Positions 36,855 to 45,677 of a stretch of 64,000 nt of DNA are shown here, in pieces. Each line of letters starts with the position of its first letter. Positions within the stretch are counted from its first letter, which is position 1. Under the pieces are notes generated by a model that was not told the origin of the DNA, did not search any database, and saw only the letters and a list, made by a program, of their open reading frames with translations. Both the position numbers and the translations under genes were made by a program. Source of the DNA: Bacillota bacterium (GTDB taxonomy: Bacteria; Bacillota; DTU025; MWDF01); assembly GCA_029565935.1 (NCBI GenBank), contig JAKQNF010000010.1:1-64000 (forward strand), in the 5' to 3' direction.

Positions 36855-37964
36855 TCATGCGTCCGTCTTGAGCCTCGACCTTACGTCCTGCCCGACAAGC
36901 CGGTAGAGGACGGTCACCACGGGGATGCCCATGACGATTCCCAGGATGCCGAACAAGCCTCCCGATACGATGATAGTAAGCAGGAGCCAGAAGGACGGAA
37001 GGCCTATGGAGCTACCCATCACCCTCGGATAGATGATATTGCCCTCTAGTTGCTGAAGCACCACCACGAAAAGCAGGAACCACAGGGCCTCGACCGGATC
37101 TACCAGGAGGATTATGAGGAAGCCCGGTATGGTGCCGATTATAGGACCTGCTATGGGTATCAGGTTGCTGATGCCTATGACCAGGCTGATCGGCAAGGCG
37201 TAGGGGAAACCGAAGGCAAGCATGCCTATGAAGCACATGACCCCGAGGACCAGTGCCTCGATGAGCTGGCCGTAGATGAACTTTCGGAAAGTCGATGCCG
37301 TAATGGTGGATATGTGCTCTATCCTATCCGACAGCTTCGGAAGGTATGCCCTTATGGCCCGCTTGAGCTGCAGTGCGATCTTCTCTTTTTCGGACAGGAT
37401 GTATAACGACAGGATAAAACCCAGCAGCAAGTTGGCCAAGGACCTTAGTACGCTCGCCGTTATCGAGAACACCTTCGGGAACATGCCAGTAAGAGCCGAA
37501 CCTATCCTGGCGGGAAGCTGGCTGACGAAATCGTCGAACCTTGAAAAGTCGAACGTGTCGATCCTCAATGATACGGCCAGCTTGTCAACGAAGCCGACGA
37601 CCTGCTCCTTATAGACCGGATAGCTTCCTGCGAACTGGTTCACGCTGTCGACGAACTGGGGTACAACGTAGTAGAAGAACCCGCTCAGCACAAGAAGGAA
37701 CAATACGTGGACGAGTATCGCGGATACGGCCTTTGCAGGCTTCACTGCCTTCTCGGACTTGAAAATGCCGAGGATCAGCTTCTTGAAGAACTCATACGGC
37801 CCATCGAGTACGAATGCAATGGCGACCCCTATGAAGAGCGGGCTCAAAAGAGCCAGGCCCTTCGAAAGAATAGCCAGGATCGCATCCGTCTTTATCACGG
37901 CCGCGACCATTAAAAGCACATAGAACGCAAGCAGTAGATAGCTCCTGAATGACTTGCCGTCCAA
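36855..37964 (-). CDS. AI-2E/PerM-family membrane exporter
   Basis: The 369-residue membrane protein belongs to the AI-2E transporter superfamily (PerM/YdiK/TqsA): about eight helices, an N-terminal pair, a long extracytoplasmic helical segment (VPQFVDSVNQFAGSYPVYKEQV), and the family region SNLIPIAGPIIGTIPGFLIILL followed by LEGNIIYPRVMGSSIGLP. Members export autoinducer-2 or exchange Na+ and H+; which applies here is unknown. The start is taken as TTG at 37964, five bases after GGAGGGG; a GTG two codons earlier sits directly on that ribosome site, and the longer open frame upstream is non-coding in character. Confidence 0.88.
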   Translation of the reverse strand: MDGKSFRSYLLLAFYVLLMVAAVIKTDAILAILSKGLALLSPLFIGVAIAFVLDGPYEFFKKLILGIFKSEKAVKPAKAVSAILVHVLFLLVLSGFFYYVVPQFVDSVNQFAGSYPVYKEQVVGFVDKLAVSLRIDTFDFSRFDDFVSQLPARIGSALTGMFPKVFSITASVLRSLANLLLGFILSLYILSEKEKIALQLKRAIRAYLPKLSDRIEHISTITASTFRKFIYGQLIEALVLGVMCFIGMLAFGFPYALPISLVIGISNLIPIAGPIIGTIPGFLIILLVDPVEALWFLLFVVVLQQLEGNIIYPRVMGSSIGLPSFWLLLTIIVSGGLFGILGIVMGIPVVTVLYRLVGQDVRSRLKTDA

Positions 37965-38151
37965 TCTCACCCCTCCAGACGATGCAAAGGGTAACCTGGC
38001 CTGATTATACCAGTTGCGCGACCTTAATTTGCAAAGCGCCCGACAAGCTCCTCTATCCTCTTGGTATCTTCGGCCTCGAACCGAGACATCCTTCGATATC
38101 CTCCTGATCATCCAAGACAAGACCCTGGAAGGGCCTGTCTCGACAAATTAG

Positions 38152-38415
38152 TCATACCCCGAGCTTGCTATGGAATGCGGCGTTCACGTTCAGCCTGACG
38201 ATTCTAAATCCCGGCGGAAGTAAAGCCGAGGCCGTGGCCCGCACCGCTTCGGTCTCGCCGGCTATAACGACCTGGCCGGGGCAGTCGATGTTGAACATCT
38301 TCACATGAGCGCCGGATCGTGCTATCGCCTCCGAGATGGCGCCCTCCGGCGCCCCATCACAGTGCACATAGAGCCAGAACACGCCCCGGCTTTCTTCTGT
38401 ATAACCCGCACCCAT
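38152..38415 (-). pseudogene. Remnant of a malonyl-CoA:ACP transacylase (fabD) gene
   Basis: The 87-residue frame contains FNIDCPGQVVIAGETEAV and ends with NAAFHSKLGV; both match the middle of FabD (NCPGQVVISG, then AAFHSPLM with the catalytic His). In another frame just upstream, LTERDFIVFAWVRVIQKKAG recalls the preceding FabD helix, so a frameshift seems to lie near 38360-38400. The serine motif GHSLGE and the C-terminal third are missing. There is no ribosome site and no convincing promoter. This is most likely a decayed fragment of a duplicated or transferred acyltransferase gene. Confidence 0.55.
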
Positions 38416-38775
38416 GCAAACACAATGAAATCCCTTTCAGTAAGGGCTAGCCCTACGCCTGCGCAAATGGCCGTTCATTCGCCGAGCGCGGCGGTTTGGC
38501 ATGACCCTCCATTCTTTCTTGCATAAAACCAAGCCGATATTCGGTAGCCAGATAATAAGCCAAGAAAGGGCTGCCCCTTAACTGCACGAGGACATCCGAT
38601 TTCCAAGTCTCATTCGAATCAATGCCGATACTTACGCCCATTCTAAAGATATTGTGAAATATATTACTAAGTATTATACTCAAGATGAAAATAGTATCAT
38701 ATGAACAATATAATGAAGATATTGTATAATTAGGTAATGAAACGACACGATAAAAAGATGAAGGGGAGGTCTAAG
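38416..38775. other. Intergenic region upstream of the FMN_bind-like gene pair
   Basis: The last 130 bases are strongly AT-rich and hold two TATAAT hexamers (38709-38714 and 38725-38730) upstream of the GGGGAGG ribosome site. No coding sequence is recognised in the rest. Confidence 0.5.
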
Positions 38776-39789
38776 ATGGCAAGAAGGACTGCACTAACAA
38801 TACTGTTGATAATCCTCGTCATGGCATCTGCAGTGACTGCAGCTAGCGCACCGATAACGTTTTTCGGCCTTGGACACGTAACCAGCATCGCAAGCTCCAA
38901 GGACGCGACAGGTACGGCTACCGCCGTAGCGCAGGTCGATACCGTGATGGCAGCAGTAGCCTTCGACATCAACGGCAAGGTCGTGAAAGCTACGATCGAT
39001 AACGCACAGACAAAGGTGAACTATGACAAGAACATGCAGATAACCTCAGACACTACAGCACCACAGAAGACGAAAGTGGAACTCGAGGAAGGATACGGTA
39101 TGGCCAGGGTGTCCTCGATAAAGCTGGAGTGGTTCCAGCAGATTCAGAACTTTGCGGACTGGATGGTCGGCAAGGACATAACCGAGATAAAAGCCCTGAA
39201 GGTAAAAGTGCGCGACGCTTCCCATACCAACGTGCCTGATGTCCCCGAGTTGACTTCGTTGGTGACAATTACGATACAAGACTACATCGCCGCAGTGGAA
39301 GACGCATGGAAGAACGCCGTCGCGGTAAAACCCGGGGCGGTCAGGATGGGCCTCGGTCAGACTATCTCGATCGCGAAATCCAAGAGCGCCACGGATAAAG
39401 CGGCAGCTTCTGCGCAGGTGGACGATACCATGGTCGCGGCTTTGTTCGATAATAGGGCCAGAGTAGTGGAGAGCATCATAGACACCGCACAGACAAAGGT
39501 GGCATTCGACACGACCGGGAAAGTAAAGTCCGACAAGACTGCCGAGAACAAGACCAAGAAAGAGCTCAAGGAAGGCTACGGCATGGCGGCGGCTTCGTCC
39601 TTGAAACTCGAGTGGTATCAGCAGATAGAGAACTTCGAAGCTTGGATGGTTGGCAAGAAGGTCAAGGATATCATGACTATGAAATTGAAGGACAACGAAC
39701 CTGACGTTCCGGAGCTAACATCGATGGTCACGGTAACGGTACAGGATTACATCGCGGCGCTTGTCGAAGCGTACAAACACGCAAAATAG
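38776..39789 (+). CDS. Secreted protein with two tandem FMN_bind-like domains (first of a pair)
   Basis: The 337-residue protein has a signal peptide (TALTILLIILVMASAVTAAS) and two copies of a domain of about 160 residues. Each copy runs GLGxxxSIAxSKxATxxxAxAQVD, then a strand pair with G-K-V-V-K-A-T-I-D, then EEGYGMAxxSSxKLEWxQQIxNFxxWMVGK, and closes with VPELTSLVTITIQDYIAAVE. The ending aligns with the FMN_bind ending (DAVSGATVTSNAVIDAV): ELTSxVT corresponds to the Dxx[ST]xx[ST] flavinylation motif, with Glu for Asp. The apbE gene lies downstream after a second paralog. A cofactor-carrying electron-transfer role outside the membrane is the best inference. The ATG follows GGGGAGG, and a terminator follows the gene. 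Confidence 0.75.
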   Translation: MARRTALTILLIILVMASAVTAASAPITFFGLGHVTSIASSKDATGTATAVAQVDTVMAAVAFDINGKVVKATIDNAQTKVNYDKNMQITSDTTAPQKTKVELEEGYGMARVSSIKLEWFQQIQNFADWMVGKDITEIKALKVKVRDASHTNVPDVPELTSLVTITIQDYIAAVEDAWKNAVAVKPGAVRMGLGQTISIAKSKSATDKAAASAQVDDTMVAALFDNRARVVESIIDTAQTKVAFDTTGKVKSDKTAENKTKKELKEGYGMAAASSLKLEWYQQIENFEAWMVGKKVKDIMTMKLKDNEPDVPELTSMVTVTVQDYIAALVEAYKHAK

Positions 39790-39819
39790 CTTGTAACCGA
39801 AGACAGTCGATTCATGCTC

Positions 39820-39850
39820 GGACCCCTCCTTAAATGGAGGGGTCCTTTAC
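39820..39850 (+). terminator. Rho-independent terminator of the first FMN_bind-like gene
   Basis: A 10-bp perfect stem GGACCCCTCC / GGAGGGGTCC with a 6-base loop is followed by TTTAC. Confidence 0.9.
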
Positions 39851-40064
39851 GTATAGTTATGTCATCATGCTCGAAGCAGTTATCTTGACGGATGAATACC
39901 AACATCGATGATGATAAATAGAATCCGTGCTAGACATGTATAGCGAGGGGATGTTTCCTGGTTGGAATGATTAAATTTGATATGTGTAATAGAGGCATCC
40001 ACAAATAATTCAAGCACAAAAATAGATACATCACTATATGAGCTCGATAGTATAAATTTATTAC

Positions 40065-40090
40065 TGCCATCCTAGCATGTCCGGATGGCA
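40065..40090 (+). promoter_or_regulatory. Hairpin in the leader of the second FMN_bind-like gene
   Basis: An 8-bp perfect stem TGCCATCC / GGATGGCA with a 10-base loop lies 16 bases upstream of the AGGAGG ribosome site. It is followed by TTCAATGTGATTTT. It may stabilise the mRNA or attenuate transcription; which one cannot be told. Confidence 0.5.
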
Positions 40091-40116
40091 TTCAATGTGA
40101 TTTTAGGAGGATACAG

Positions 40117-41145
40117 ATGAAGAAGGCTACTCTCGCCCTGGCATTCATACTGCTTATTGTGGCTTTTTCTGCCACCGCGGCCGACGCTCCCATAGCCTAC
40201 CTTGGCCTTGGGCATAGCTTCAGCATCGCGAGCTCCAAGAGCGCCACCGCTACGACCACCGCCCTGGGAAGGGTGGACATGATAGTGGCGGCCGTTGCTT
40301 TCGACGGCAACGGGAAGGTAGTAAAAGTCACGATCGACAACACCCAGACAGGTGTCAACTTCGATAAGGCAATGGCGATCACTTCAGACCTGACAGCTAC
40401 ACAGAAGTCGAAAGTCGAGCTGAAAGAGGCCTACGGTATGGGCAAGGCGTCCACGCTGAAGCTCGAATGGTATCAGCAGATAGCCAACTTGGAAAACTGG
40501 ATGGTCGGCAAGAGCGTAAAGGAGATCAAAGCTCTTAAGGTCAAGACGCGCGATGCGTCACATACCGCAGTTCCTGACGTACCTGAGCTTACTTCCCTGG
40601 TTACGATCACAGTGCAGGATTACATATCCGTAGTAGAGGAAGCGTGGAACAACGCAGTGGCGGTAAAGCCCGGGGCTGTGAGGCTCGGATATTCACAGAA
40701 CGTCTCCATAGCGAAATCGAAAGGCGCGACCGACAAGGCAACTGCTTCAGCTCAAGTGGATTGCATAATGGCGGCGAGCCTGTTCGACAAGTCAGGCAGG
40801 GTGGTCGAGACCATCGTCGACAACAGCCAGATGAAAGTGGCATTCGACAAGAACGGTAAGATCACATCGGATACGAGCGCCGAACTGAAGACCAAGAAGG
40901 AGCTCAAGGAAGGTTACGGCATGTCCAAGGCATCCGTCCTGAAGCTCGACTGGTATCAGCAGATGGAGAACTTTGAAGCCTGGATGGCGGGCAAGACAGT
41001 GTCCGAGATAAAGGCCCTCAAGGTCAAGACACGCGACTCCTCCCATACCGCGGTGCCGGACGTGCCCGAGCTGACATCGCAAGTCACCATCACCGTAGAG
41101 GACTATATAGCCGCTCTGGCCAAGTCATACGAGAACGCAAGATAG
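40117..41145 (+). CDS. Secreted protein with two tandem FMN_bind-like domains (second of a pair)
   Basis: The 342-residue protein is a close paralog of the gene 330 bases upstream and has the same layout: a signal peptide (MKKATLALAFILLIVAFSAT), then domain one at about residues 24-188 and domain two at 189-342. Both copies keep the ending VPELTSxVTITVxDYI, the YGMxKAS segment and the KLEWYQQ or KLDWYQQ motif, and both keep the [TS]RDxSHTAVPDVP insert that domain two of the first paralog has lost. Thus four copies of one domain occur within 2.4 kb. A Cys (QVDCIMA) replaces a small residue in domain two. The ATG follows AGGAGG. It is followed by a terminator and then apbE. Confidence 0.75.
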   Translation: MKKATLALAFILLIVAFSATAADAPIAYLGLGHSFSIASSKSATATTTALGRVDMIVAAVAFDGNGKVVKVTIDNTQTGVNFDKAMAITSDLTATQKSKVELKEAYGMGKASTLKLEWYQQIANLENWMVGKSVKEIKALKVKTRDASHTAVPDVPELTSLVTITVQDYISVVEEAWNNAVAVKPGAVRLGYSQNVSIAKSKGATDKATASAQVDCIMAASLFDKSGRVVETIVDNSQMKVAFDKNGKITSDTSAELKTKKELKEGYGMSKASVLKLDWYQQMENFEAWMAGKTVSEIKALKVKTRDSSHTAVPDVPELTSQVTITVEDYIAALAKSYENAR

Positions 41146-41171
41146 AGAAAGAAACCTCACTAAGGATCGGC

Positions 41172-41199
41172 GGCCTCCCATCACGATGGGGGGCCCTTT
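41172..41199 (+). terminator. Terminator between the second FMN_bind-like gene and apbE
   Basis: GGCCTCCCAT pairs with ATGGGGGGCC (one T-G pair) around a 4-base loop, followed by CTTTC. Confidence 0.72.
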
Positions 41200-41255
41200 C
41201 ATGTCCTTGCATAAGAGCCCTGAAAGGGCCTAATATTTCTTAAGGTGATGTGTAA

Positions 41256-42359
41256 ATGTCGCAAAAACGACAAAGGACGGTCATAGTCATTGCCGCAATC
41301 GCCCTTATCGCGGCTCTAACGGCAGGCTATCTCCTTACGAGGGCCAGGTACGAGAAGTATACGGAGAGCATGCTAGACGTATTCGACACCGTCATAACCC
41401 TGGTCGCCTATACGAAAGACGAAGCGGAATTCAACCGCTATTACGACTATGCCTACGACAGGCTCCATCAACTGCACAAGCTCTACGATTTCTACAACTC
41501 CTACGACGGTATCAACAACATAGTGACGATCAACCAGAATGCCGGCAAGGCGCCAGTCGAAGTGGACCAGGATATCGTCCGGATGCTCCTCTTCGCTAAG
41601 GACCTGGCGGCAAGGACCGGGGGCCGTACCAACGTGGCGATGGGCTCCGTTCTTTCCATATGGCATGATTACAGGGAAGAAGGCATCGACGACCCCGAGA
41701 ATGCCAGGCTCCCGGAAATGTCGGCCCTGAAGGAGGCATCCTTACACGCCGACATCGAGAAGATGGTGATAGACGAGGAAGCTGGCACCGTATATCTCGA
41801 GGATCCCTTGATGAGGCTGGACGTAGGGGCCGTGGCGAAGGGCTATGCCACCGAGCTGGTTGCTAAGGAGCTCGCCGGCATGGGCATGGTCTCTGGCATA
41901 ATAAGCTCGGGAGGTAACATAAGGGCCGTGGGTAAGCCGCTCGACGGCATAAGGCAAAGGTGGGGGGTAGGCATACAGGATCCCGACAAATCGATATTCC
42001 TCGGGTCCGACGAAGACCTGCTCGACGTCGTCTATATAAACGACGGTGCCGTGGCCAGCAGCGGCGACTACCAACGTTACTACATAGTGGACGATAAGGT
42101 CTACCATCACATAATAGATCCTGACACGCTGATGCCTGCCAACTATTACCGAGCCGTTACGGTGCTGACAGATGACGCCGGGTTAGCTGATTTCATGTCG
42201 ACGGCGCTTTTCCTGCTGCCGCTGGAAGAATCCAGGGAATTAGCAAAGGACATGGGGGTCGAAGCCTATTGGGTGTTGCCTGACGGGAGGAAGGATGCCA
42301 CCGAGGGCATGCTCAAACGTCTAAGGAGCACGGGAGCTTCAGGAGCCGATAAAGAGTAG
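41256..42359 (+). CDS. apbE: FAD:protein FMN transferase (ApbE)
   Basis: ApbE attaches FMN covalently to a Ser or Thr of target proteins outside the inner membrane. The 367-residue protein has an N-terminal membrane anchor or signal (TVIVIAAIALIAALTAGYLL). Family motifs follow in order: MLDVFDTVITLVAY, TGGRTNVAMGSVLSIW, RLDVGAVAKGYATELVAKEL, ISSGGNIRAVG, and the metal/FAD-binding ending HHIIDPDTLMPANYYRAVTV with TALFLLP. The place directly after two FMN_bind-like genes suggests that these are its substrates. Its translation start has only a weak ribosome site (AAGGTGATG). An own promoter is not obvious. Confidence 0.94.
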   Translation: MSQKRQRTVIVIAAIALIAALTAGYLLTRARYEKYTESMLDVFDTVITLVAYTKDEAEFNRYYDYAYDRLHQLHKLYDFYNSYDGINNIVTINQNAGKAPVEVDQDIVRMLLFAKDLAARTGGRTNVAMGSVLSIWHDYREEGIDDPENARLPEMSALKEASLHADIEKMVIDEEAGTVYLEDPLMRLDVGAVAKGYATELVAKELAGMGMVSGIISSGGNIRAVGKPLDGIRQRWGVGIQDPDKSIFLGSDEDLLDVVYINDGAVASSGDYQRYYIVDDKVYHHIIDPDTLMPANYYRAVTVLTDDAGLADFMSTALFLLPLEESRELAKDMGVEAYWVLPDGRKDATEGMLKRLRSTGASGADKE

Positions 42360-42446
42360 GTATAATAATACATTAGAGAACACATCAGAGCGGTTTACGA
42401 TGCAGCGGTCGGAGCCTTGGAGTATCCAACATAGGAAGGTGCAAGC

Positions 42447-43742
42447 ATGATCTCGGTTAAGCAGTATCTTGAAAGAGAACTCGTCCCCTCGCTAGGATGT
42501 ACAGAACCGGTCGCCGTCGCCCTCGCCGCGGCGCGGGCCCGCAAGGAACTGGGCGACAAGAAGATAGACAGGATAGACATCGAGCTTAGCGACAGCATCT
42601 ACAAGAACGGGATGGGAGTCGGGATCCCGGGAGCAAACGGGATGACCGGCAACGACCTGGCGGCAGCCCTCGGTGCCATCGGCGGTGATTCGGACCTTGA
42701 CATGCAAGTCCTCAGGGACATAACAGAAGATGACGTAAAGGCCGCCCTAAAGCTTATGCAAGACGGTAAAGTAAGTCTGGCCTGCATGGAGGGCATGCAC
42801 GGAGTGTACATTCACGTGGTCATCGAAGCTGGAGGCTCCGTCGCCGAGTGCAGGATAGAAGGCGAGCATAACAACATCACGAGCGTAAGCCTTGACGGCG
42901 ATGAGGTCAAGAAAGCCCCTAAGGTCAATGGAGAGGCGGGGCAAGAAGATGACCCGTTCATCGGGATCCGATTCGAAGAGCTGCTCAAGCTGGCCGAAGA
43001 GCTTGAGTCGGATGATATCGGCCTCATAATGGATGGAGTACTGATGAACAGGCGCATCGCTGAATACGGACTTGAGCGAAAGCCGCTTTCGGGGCTCGGG
43101 GTAGGCGCCGTGTTCAATGACTTTATCAAAGAATCAAGGCTAAACGAGGACGTGCTCTTTAAGATCAGGGCCTATTGCAGCGCCGGATCCGACGCGAGGA
43201 TGGCAGGCTGCACGCTGCCGGTGATGACGGTGGCCGGAAGCGGCAACCAGGGGATCACTTCGATGCTTTCGGTAGCTCTGCTGGCGGAGGCATTGGGCAA
43301 GAACATAGAGGATACGGCGAAAGCGGTCATGGTGAGCATGCTGACTACGAGCTACGTAAGGAGCGCCATAGGGCGTGTCACGCCCATGTGCGGCTGTGTA
43401 GTCGGTGCGGGCGCGGGCGCGGCGGCCGGGATGACATATCTTATGGGAGGGGACATATCGCAGATCAAGCTGGCCATGCAGACTATACTCGCGAACCTGG
43501 CGGGGATAGTATGTGACGGCGCGAAGGGCACTTGCGCCTTAAGGGTGGGCACTGCAGTCACTGAGGCCTACTTGTCCGCTCTCATGGCAGGATATTCCAC
43601 CGGCTCGAAGAACATCGAGGGCATATCCGGCCCTACGATGGAGCGCACCGCACAAAATGTCTCGATGCTCAACAAAGAAGGCATGAAGCTCGTCGACAAG
43701 GTTCTTATAGACATAATGGAAGAAAGCAAGCAGAGGCGATGA
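42447..43742 (+). CDS. L-cysteine desulfidase (CyuA/UPF0597 family)
   Basis: The enzyme splits L-cysteine to pyruvate, ammonia and sulfide with a [4Fe-4S] cluster. The 431-residue chain matches the serine-dehydratase-alpha/UPF0597 family throughout: it begins with YLERELVPSLGCTEPVAVALAAA, includes KNGMGVGIPG and a central MEGMHGVYIHV, and carries the cluster cysteines in MAGCTLPVM, TPMCGCVVGAGAG and CDGAKGTCALR. YhaM/CyuA of E. coli and the Methanocaldococcus enzyme are the best-known members; some relatives may prefer serine or other amino acids. It follows apbE after 87 bases, and a TATAAT at 42361-42366 may give it its own promoter. It ends with a terminator. Confidence 0.9.
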   Translation: MISVKQYLERELVPSLGCTEPVAVALAAARARKELGDKKIDRIDIELSDSIYKNGMGVGIPGANGMTGNDLAAALGAIGGDSDLDMQVLRDITEDDVKAALKLMQDGKVSLACMEGMHGVYIHVVIEAGGSVAECRIEGEHNNITSVSLDGDEVKKAPKVNGEAGQEDDPFIGIRFEELLKLAEELESDDIGLIMDGVLMNRRIAEYGLERKPLSGLGVGAVFNDFIKESRLNEDVLFKIRAYCSAGSDARMAGCTLPVMTVAGSGNQGITSMLSVALLAEALGKNIEDTAKAVMVSMLTTSYVRSAIGRVTPMCGCVVGAGAGAAAGMTYLMGGDISQIKLAMQTILANLAGIVCDGAKGTCALRVGTAVTEAYLSALMAGYSTGSKNIEGISGPTMERTAQNVSMLNKEGMKLVDKVLIDIMEESKQRR

Positions 43743-43827
43743 GGACTTATTGACGGCCTGCAAGATCATCCGGAGGAATGGCAGGACCTTCGTTTAAAGG
43801 GGAAATAATTTTAACTACTAGTTGGAC

Positions 43828-43860
43828 GCCGACCGGATGCATTCCGGCCGGCTTTTGCTT
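43828..43860 (+). terminator. Rho-independent terminator after the cysteine desulfidase gene
   Basis: GCCGACCGG pairs with CCGGCCGGC (one A-C mismatch) around a 7-base loop, followed by TTTTGCTTT. Confidence 0.85.
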
Positions 43861-43903
43861 TCATACTTGCCTAAGGATTCAGCATTGGCCAGGGACATAT
43901 AAT

Positions 43904-43931
43904 TTGAACAAAGAATTATTCATATTATGAT
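43904..43931 (+). promoter_or_regulatory. Possible promoter of the first C69 dipeptidase gene
   Basis: TTGAAC and TATGAT are spaced by 16 bases in an AT-rich stretch. A second TATAAT lies at 43951-43956. The inverted repeat GATGTA / TACATC (43967-43986) follows and could be an operator. Confidence 0.4.
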
Positions 43932-44012
43932 GATAATGGCATATCAAGAGTATAATAATAAGTGCTGATGTACTAACAGATACATCCGGCAAAAAACCAA
44001 GGAGGGAGAAAG

Positions 44013-45677
44013 ATGAGAAAGAACTTCATGTTGGGCCCCGTGGTTCTTGTGCTCATTTTGGCATTCACGGTTTCTACCATAGCATGCACCTCCATACCCG
44101 TTTCGAAGGGCGCCGCAGCCGGCAAGTACGTGATGACGACATGGACGGACGACTCAGGATCCGATAATACTAGGATCAACGTTGTCCCCGCCAAGGATTG
44201 GCCGGCTGGCACGATGAGGACCGTCCTTCGCAACACAGACTCTGGCCAATTTGAGAACATAGCTAACCCGATATTCTCACCAGGTGAGATCCCGCAAGTA
44301 GCACATACCTACCAGTACATCAACGCATCCTATTCATTCATGAACGAGTGCGGTGTGGGAATCGGCGAATCGACCATAGGCGGTGATTCCAAGATGAGGA
44401 ACACCAAGGGATGGTTCGACATCGTCGAGCTACAGAGGATCGCGCTCGAGCGCGGCAAGACAGCACGAGAAGTAGTCCAGATAATGGGAGACCTAGCGGA
44501 GAAGTACGGTTACGGAATCGGCGGCGAATGCCTTACGGTAGTCGATAAGGACGAGGTATGGCAGTTCGAGGTATTCGGACCCGGCGCTCTGTGGGAACCC
44601 GGTTCTGGTGAGCCGGGAGCTGTATGGGTCGCCGTCAGGATCCCTGAGGGCTACGTGGGTGTATGCGCCAACAGGAGCAGGGTCGGCGAGGTACATCCGG
44701 AAGACACGGCCAACTACCTCTGCTCCAAGCACATATTTACTCTTGCCGAAGAGCTTGGGCTCTGGGATCCCAAGTCCGGCAAACCGTTCAAAGTATACGA
44801 GACATATGGCAAGAAGTCATATTCTCCGTACAACGCCCGCCGCGAGTGGAGGGTGTTGAGCTTACTGGCACCGTCGATGAAGCTCGACCCGTGGCTCGAG
44901 CAGTATCCTTTCGTAGTGAAACCTGACAAGCCGGTGACGCCGCAGATGCTGATAGCGATCTGCCGTGACCACTACGAAGGGACCGAGTTCGATCTCACGA
45001 AGGGCCTGGATGCAGGGCCTTTCGGAACCCCCGACAGGTGGCCTACCGGATCTAGCTCCAACCCCAAGAACAGCGCGGGTTGGGAGCGCGCGATATCCCT
45101 GTTCAGGACCAACTTCACCGTGGTGTTCGAGATGAAGGCAAACCTGCCTGCTGCGATAGGCGGCTTGGTATGGTTTGCGCAGGACAAGCCTGACACCTCC
45201 TGCTTCATCCCCATCTACTCGGGAGTCAAGTATCTACCCGAGTCGTTCGCCAAGGGCAACAGGGGCGCCAACTACGACGTATTCAGCCGTGAATCCGCAT
45301 GGTGGGCGTTCAACTATGTATCTAACTACGCCAACCTCAAGTACAGCGTCATGATAAAGGACATCCAGGCGGTGAGGGATCCCATCGAAGCCGAGGAGTT
45401 CACTATGCAGCCTTACATAGAGAAGGCCGCCCTGGACCTCTACGCCAAGGACCCCGAGCTCGCCAAGGACTTCCTGACGCAGTATACGAACTCGTTGGCC
45501 AACAAGGCAGTAAACGCATTCTGGAAGCTGGCCTCGACTCTGGCCGCAAGATATACGGACGGCTATACCTACGGTTATGACGACGGCAAGAGCTCCAGCG
45601 GCGGATATCCTAAGGAATGGCTGGACGCCGTCGGATTCGGCCTCAGCACGATAAGGCCCGAGCTTAGGGGCAAATAA
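44013..45677 (+). CDS. Secreted C69-family dipeptidase (first of a tandem pair)
   Basis: The 554-residue protein belongs to peptidase family C69 (PepD/U34-type), Ntn-hydrolases that cut dipeptides. The signal peptide ends in FTVSTIA and is followed at once by CTSIPVSKGAAA. Cys25 matches the N-terminal nucleophile of C69, so export and cleavage would expose the catalytic residue. VMTTWTDDSGSDNTR, FMNECGVGIGESTI and GGECLTVVDKDEVWQFEVFGPG are family regions. It differs from a lipoprotein in lacking a small-residue lipobox before Cys (TIA-C is borderline), so lipid attachment cannot be wholly excluded. The GGAGGGAGAAAG site sets the start. A near-identical paralog follows. Together with the opp operon it suits peptide scavenging. 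Confidence 0.9.
   Translation: MRKNFMLGPVVLVLILAFTVSTIACTSIPVSKGAAAGKYVMTTWTDDSGSDNTRINVVPAKDWPAGTMRTVLRNTDSGQFENIANPIFSPGEIPQVAHTYQYINASYSFMNECGVGIGESTIGGDSKMRNTKGWFDIVELQRIALERGKTAREVVQIMGDLAEKYGYGIGGECLTVVDKDEVWQFEVFGPGALWEPGSGEPGAVWVAVRIPEGYVGVCANRSRVGEVHPEDTANYLCSKHIFTLAEELGLWDPKSGKPFKVYETYGKKSYSPYNARREWRVLSLLAPSMKLDPWLEQYPFVVKPDKPVTPQMLIAICRDHYEGTEFDLTKGLDAGPFGTPDRWPTGSSSNPKNSAGWERAISLFRTNFTVVFEMKANLPAAIGGLVWFAQDKPDTSCFIPIYSGVKYLPESFAKGNRGANYDVFSRESAWWAFNYVSNYANLKYSVMIKDIQAVRDPIEAEEFTMQPYIEKAALDLYAKDPELAKDFLTQYTNSLANKAVNAFWKLASTLAARYTDGYTYGYDDGKSSSGGYPKEWLDAVGFGLSTIRPELRGK

Larger units (their letters stand above)
39790..40116. other. Intergenic region between the FMN_bind-like paralogs
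   Basis: It holds the first gene's terminator, an AT-rich tract and a second hairpin close to the next gene. TTGATA occurs at 39977-39982 without a good -10. No gene is seen. Confidence 0.5.

Noticed and set aside
38140..38160. The TGA that ends the fabD remnant as a third selenocysteine codon
   Set aside because: There is no conserved sequence or hairpin after it, and the region is already out of frame with the FabD N-terminal part.
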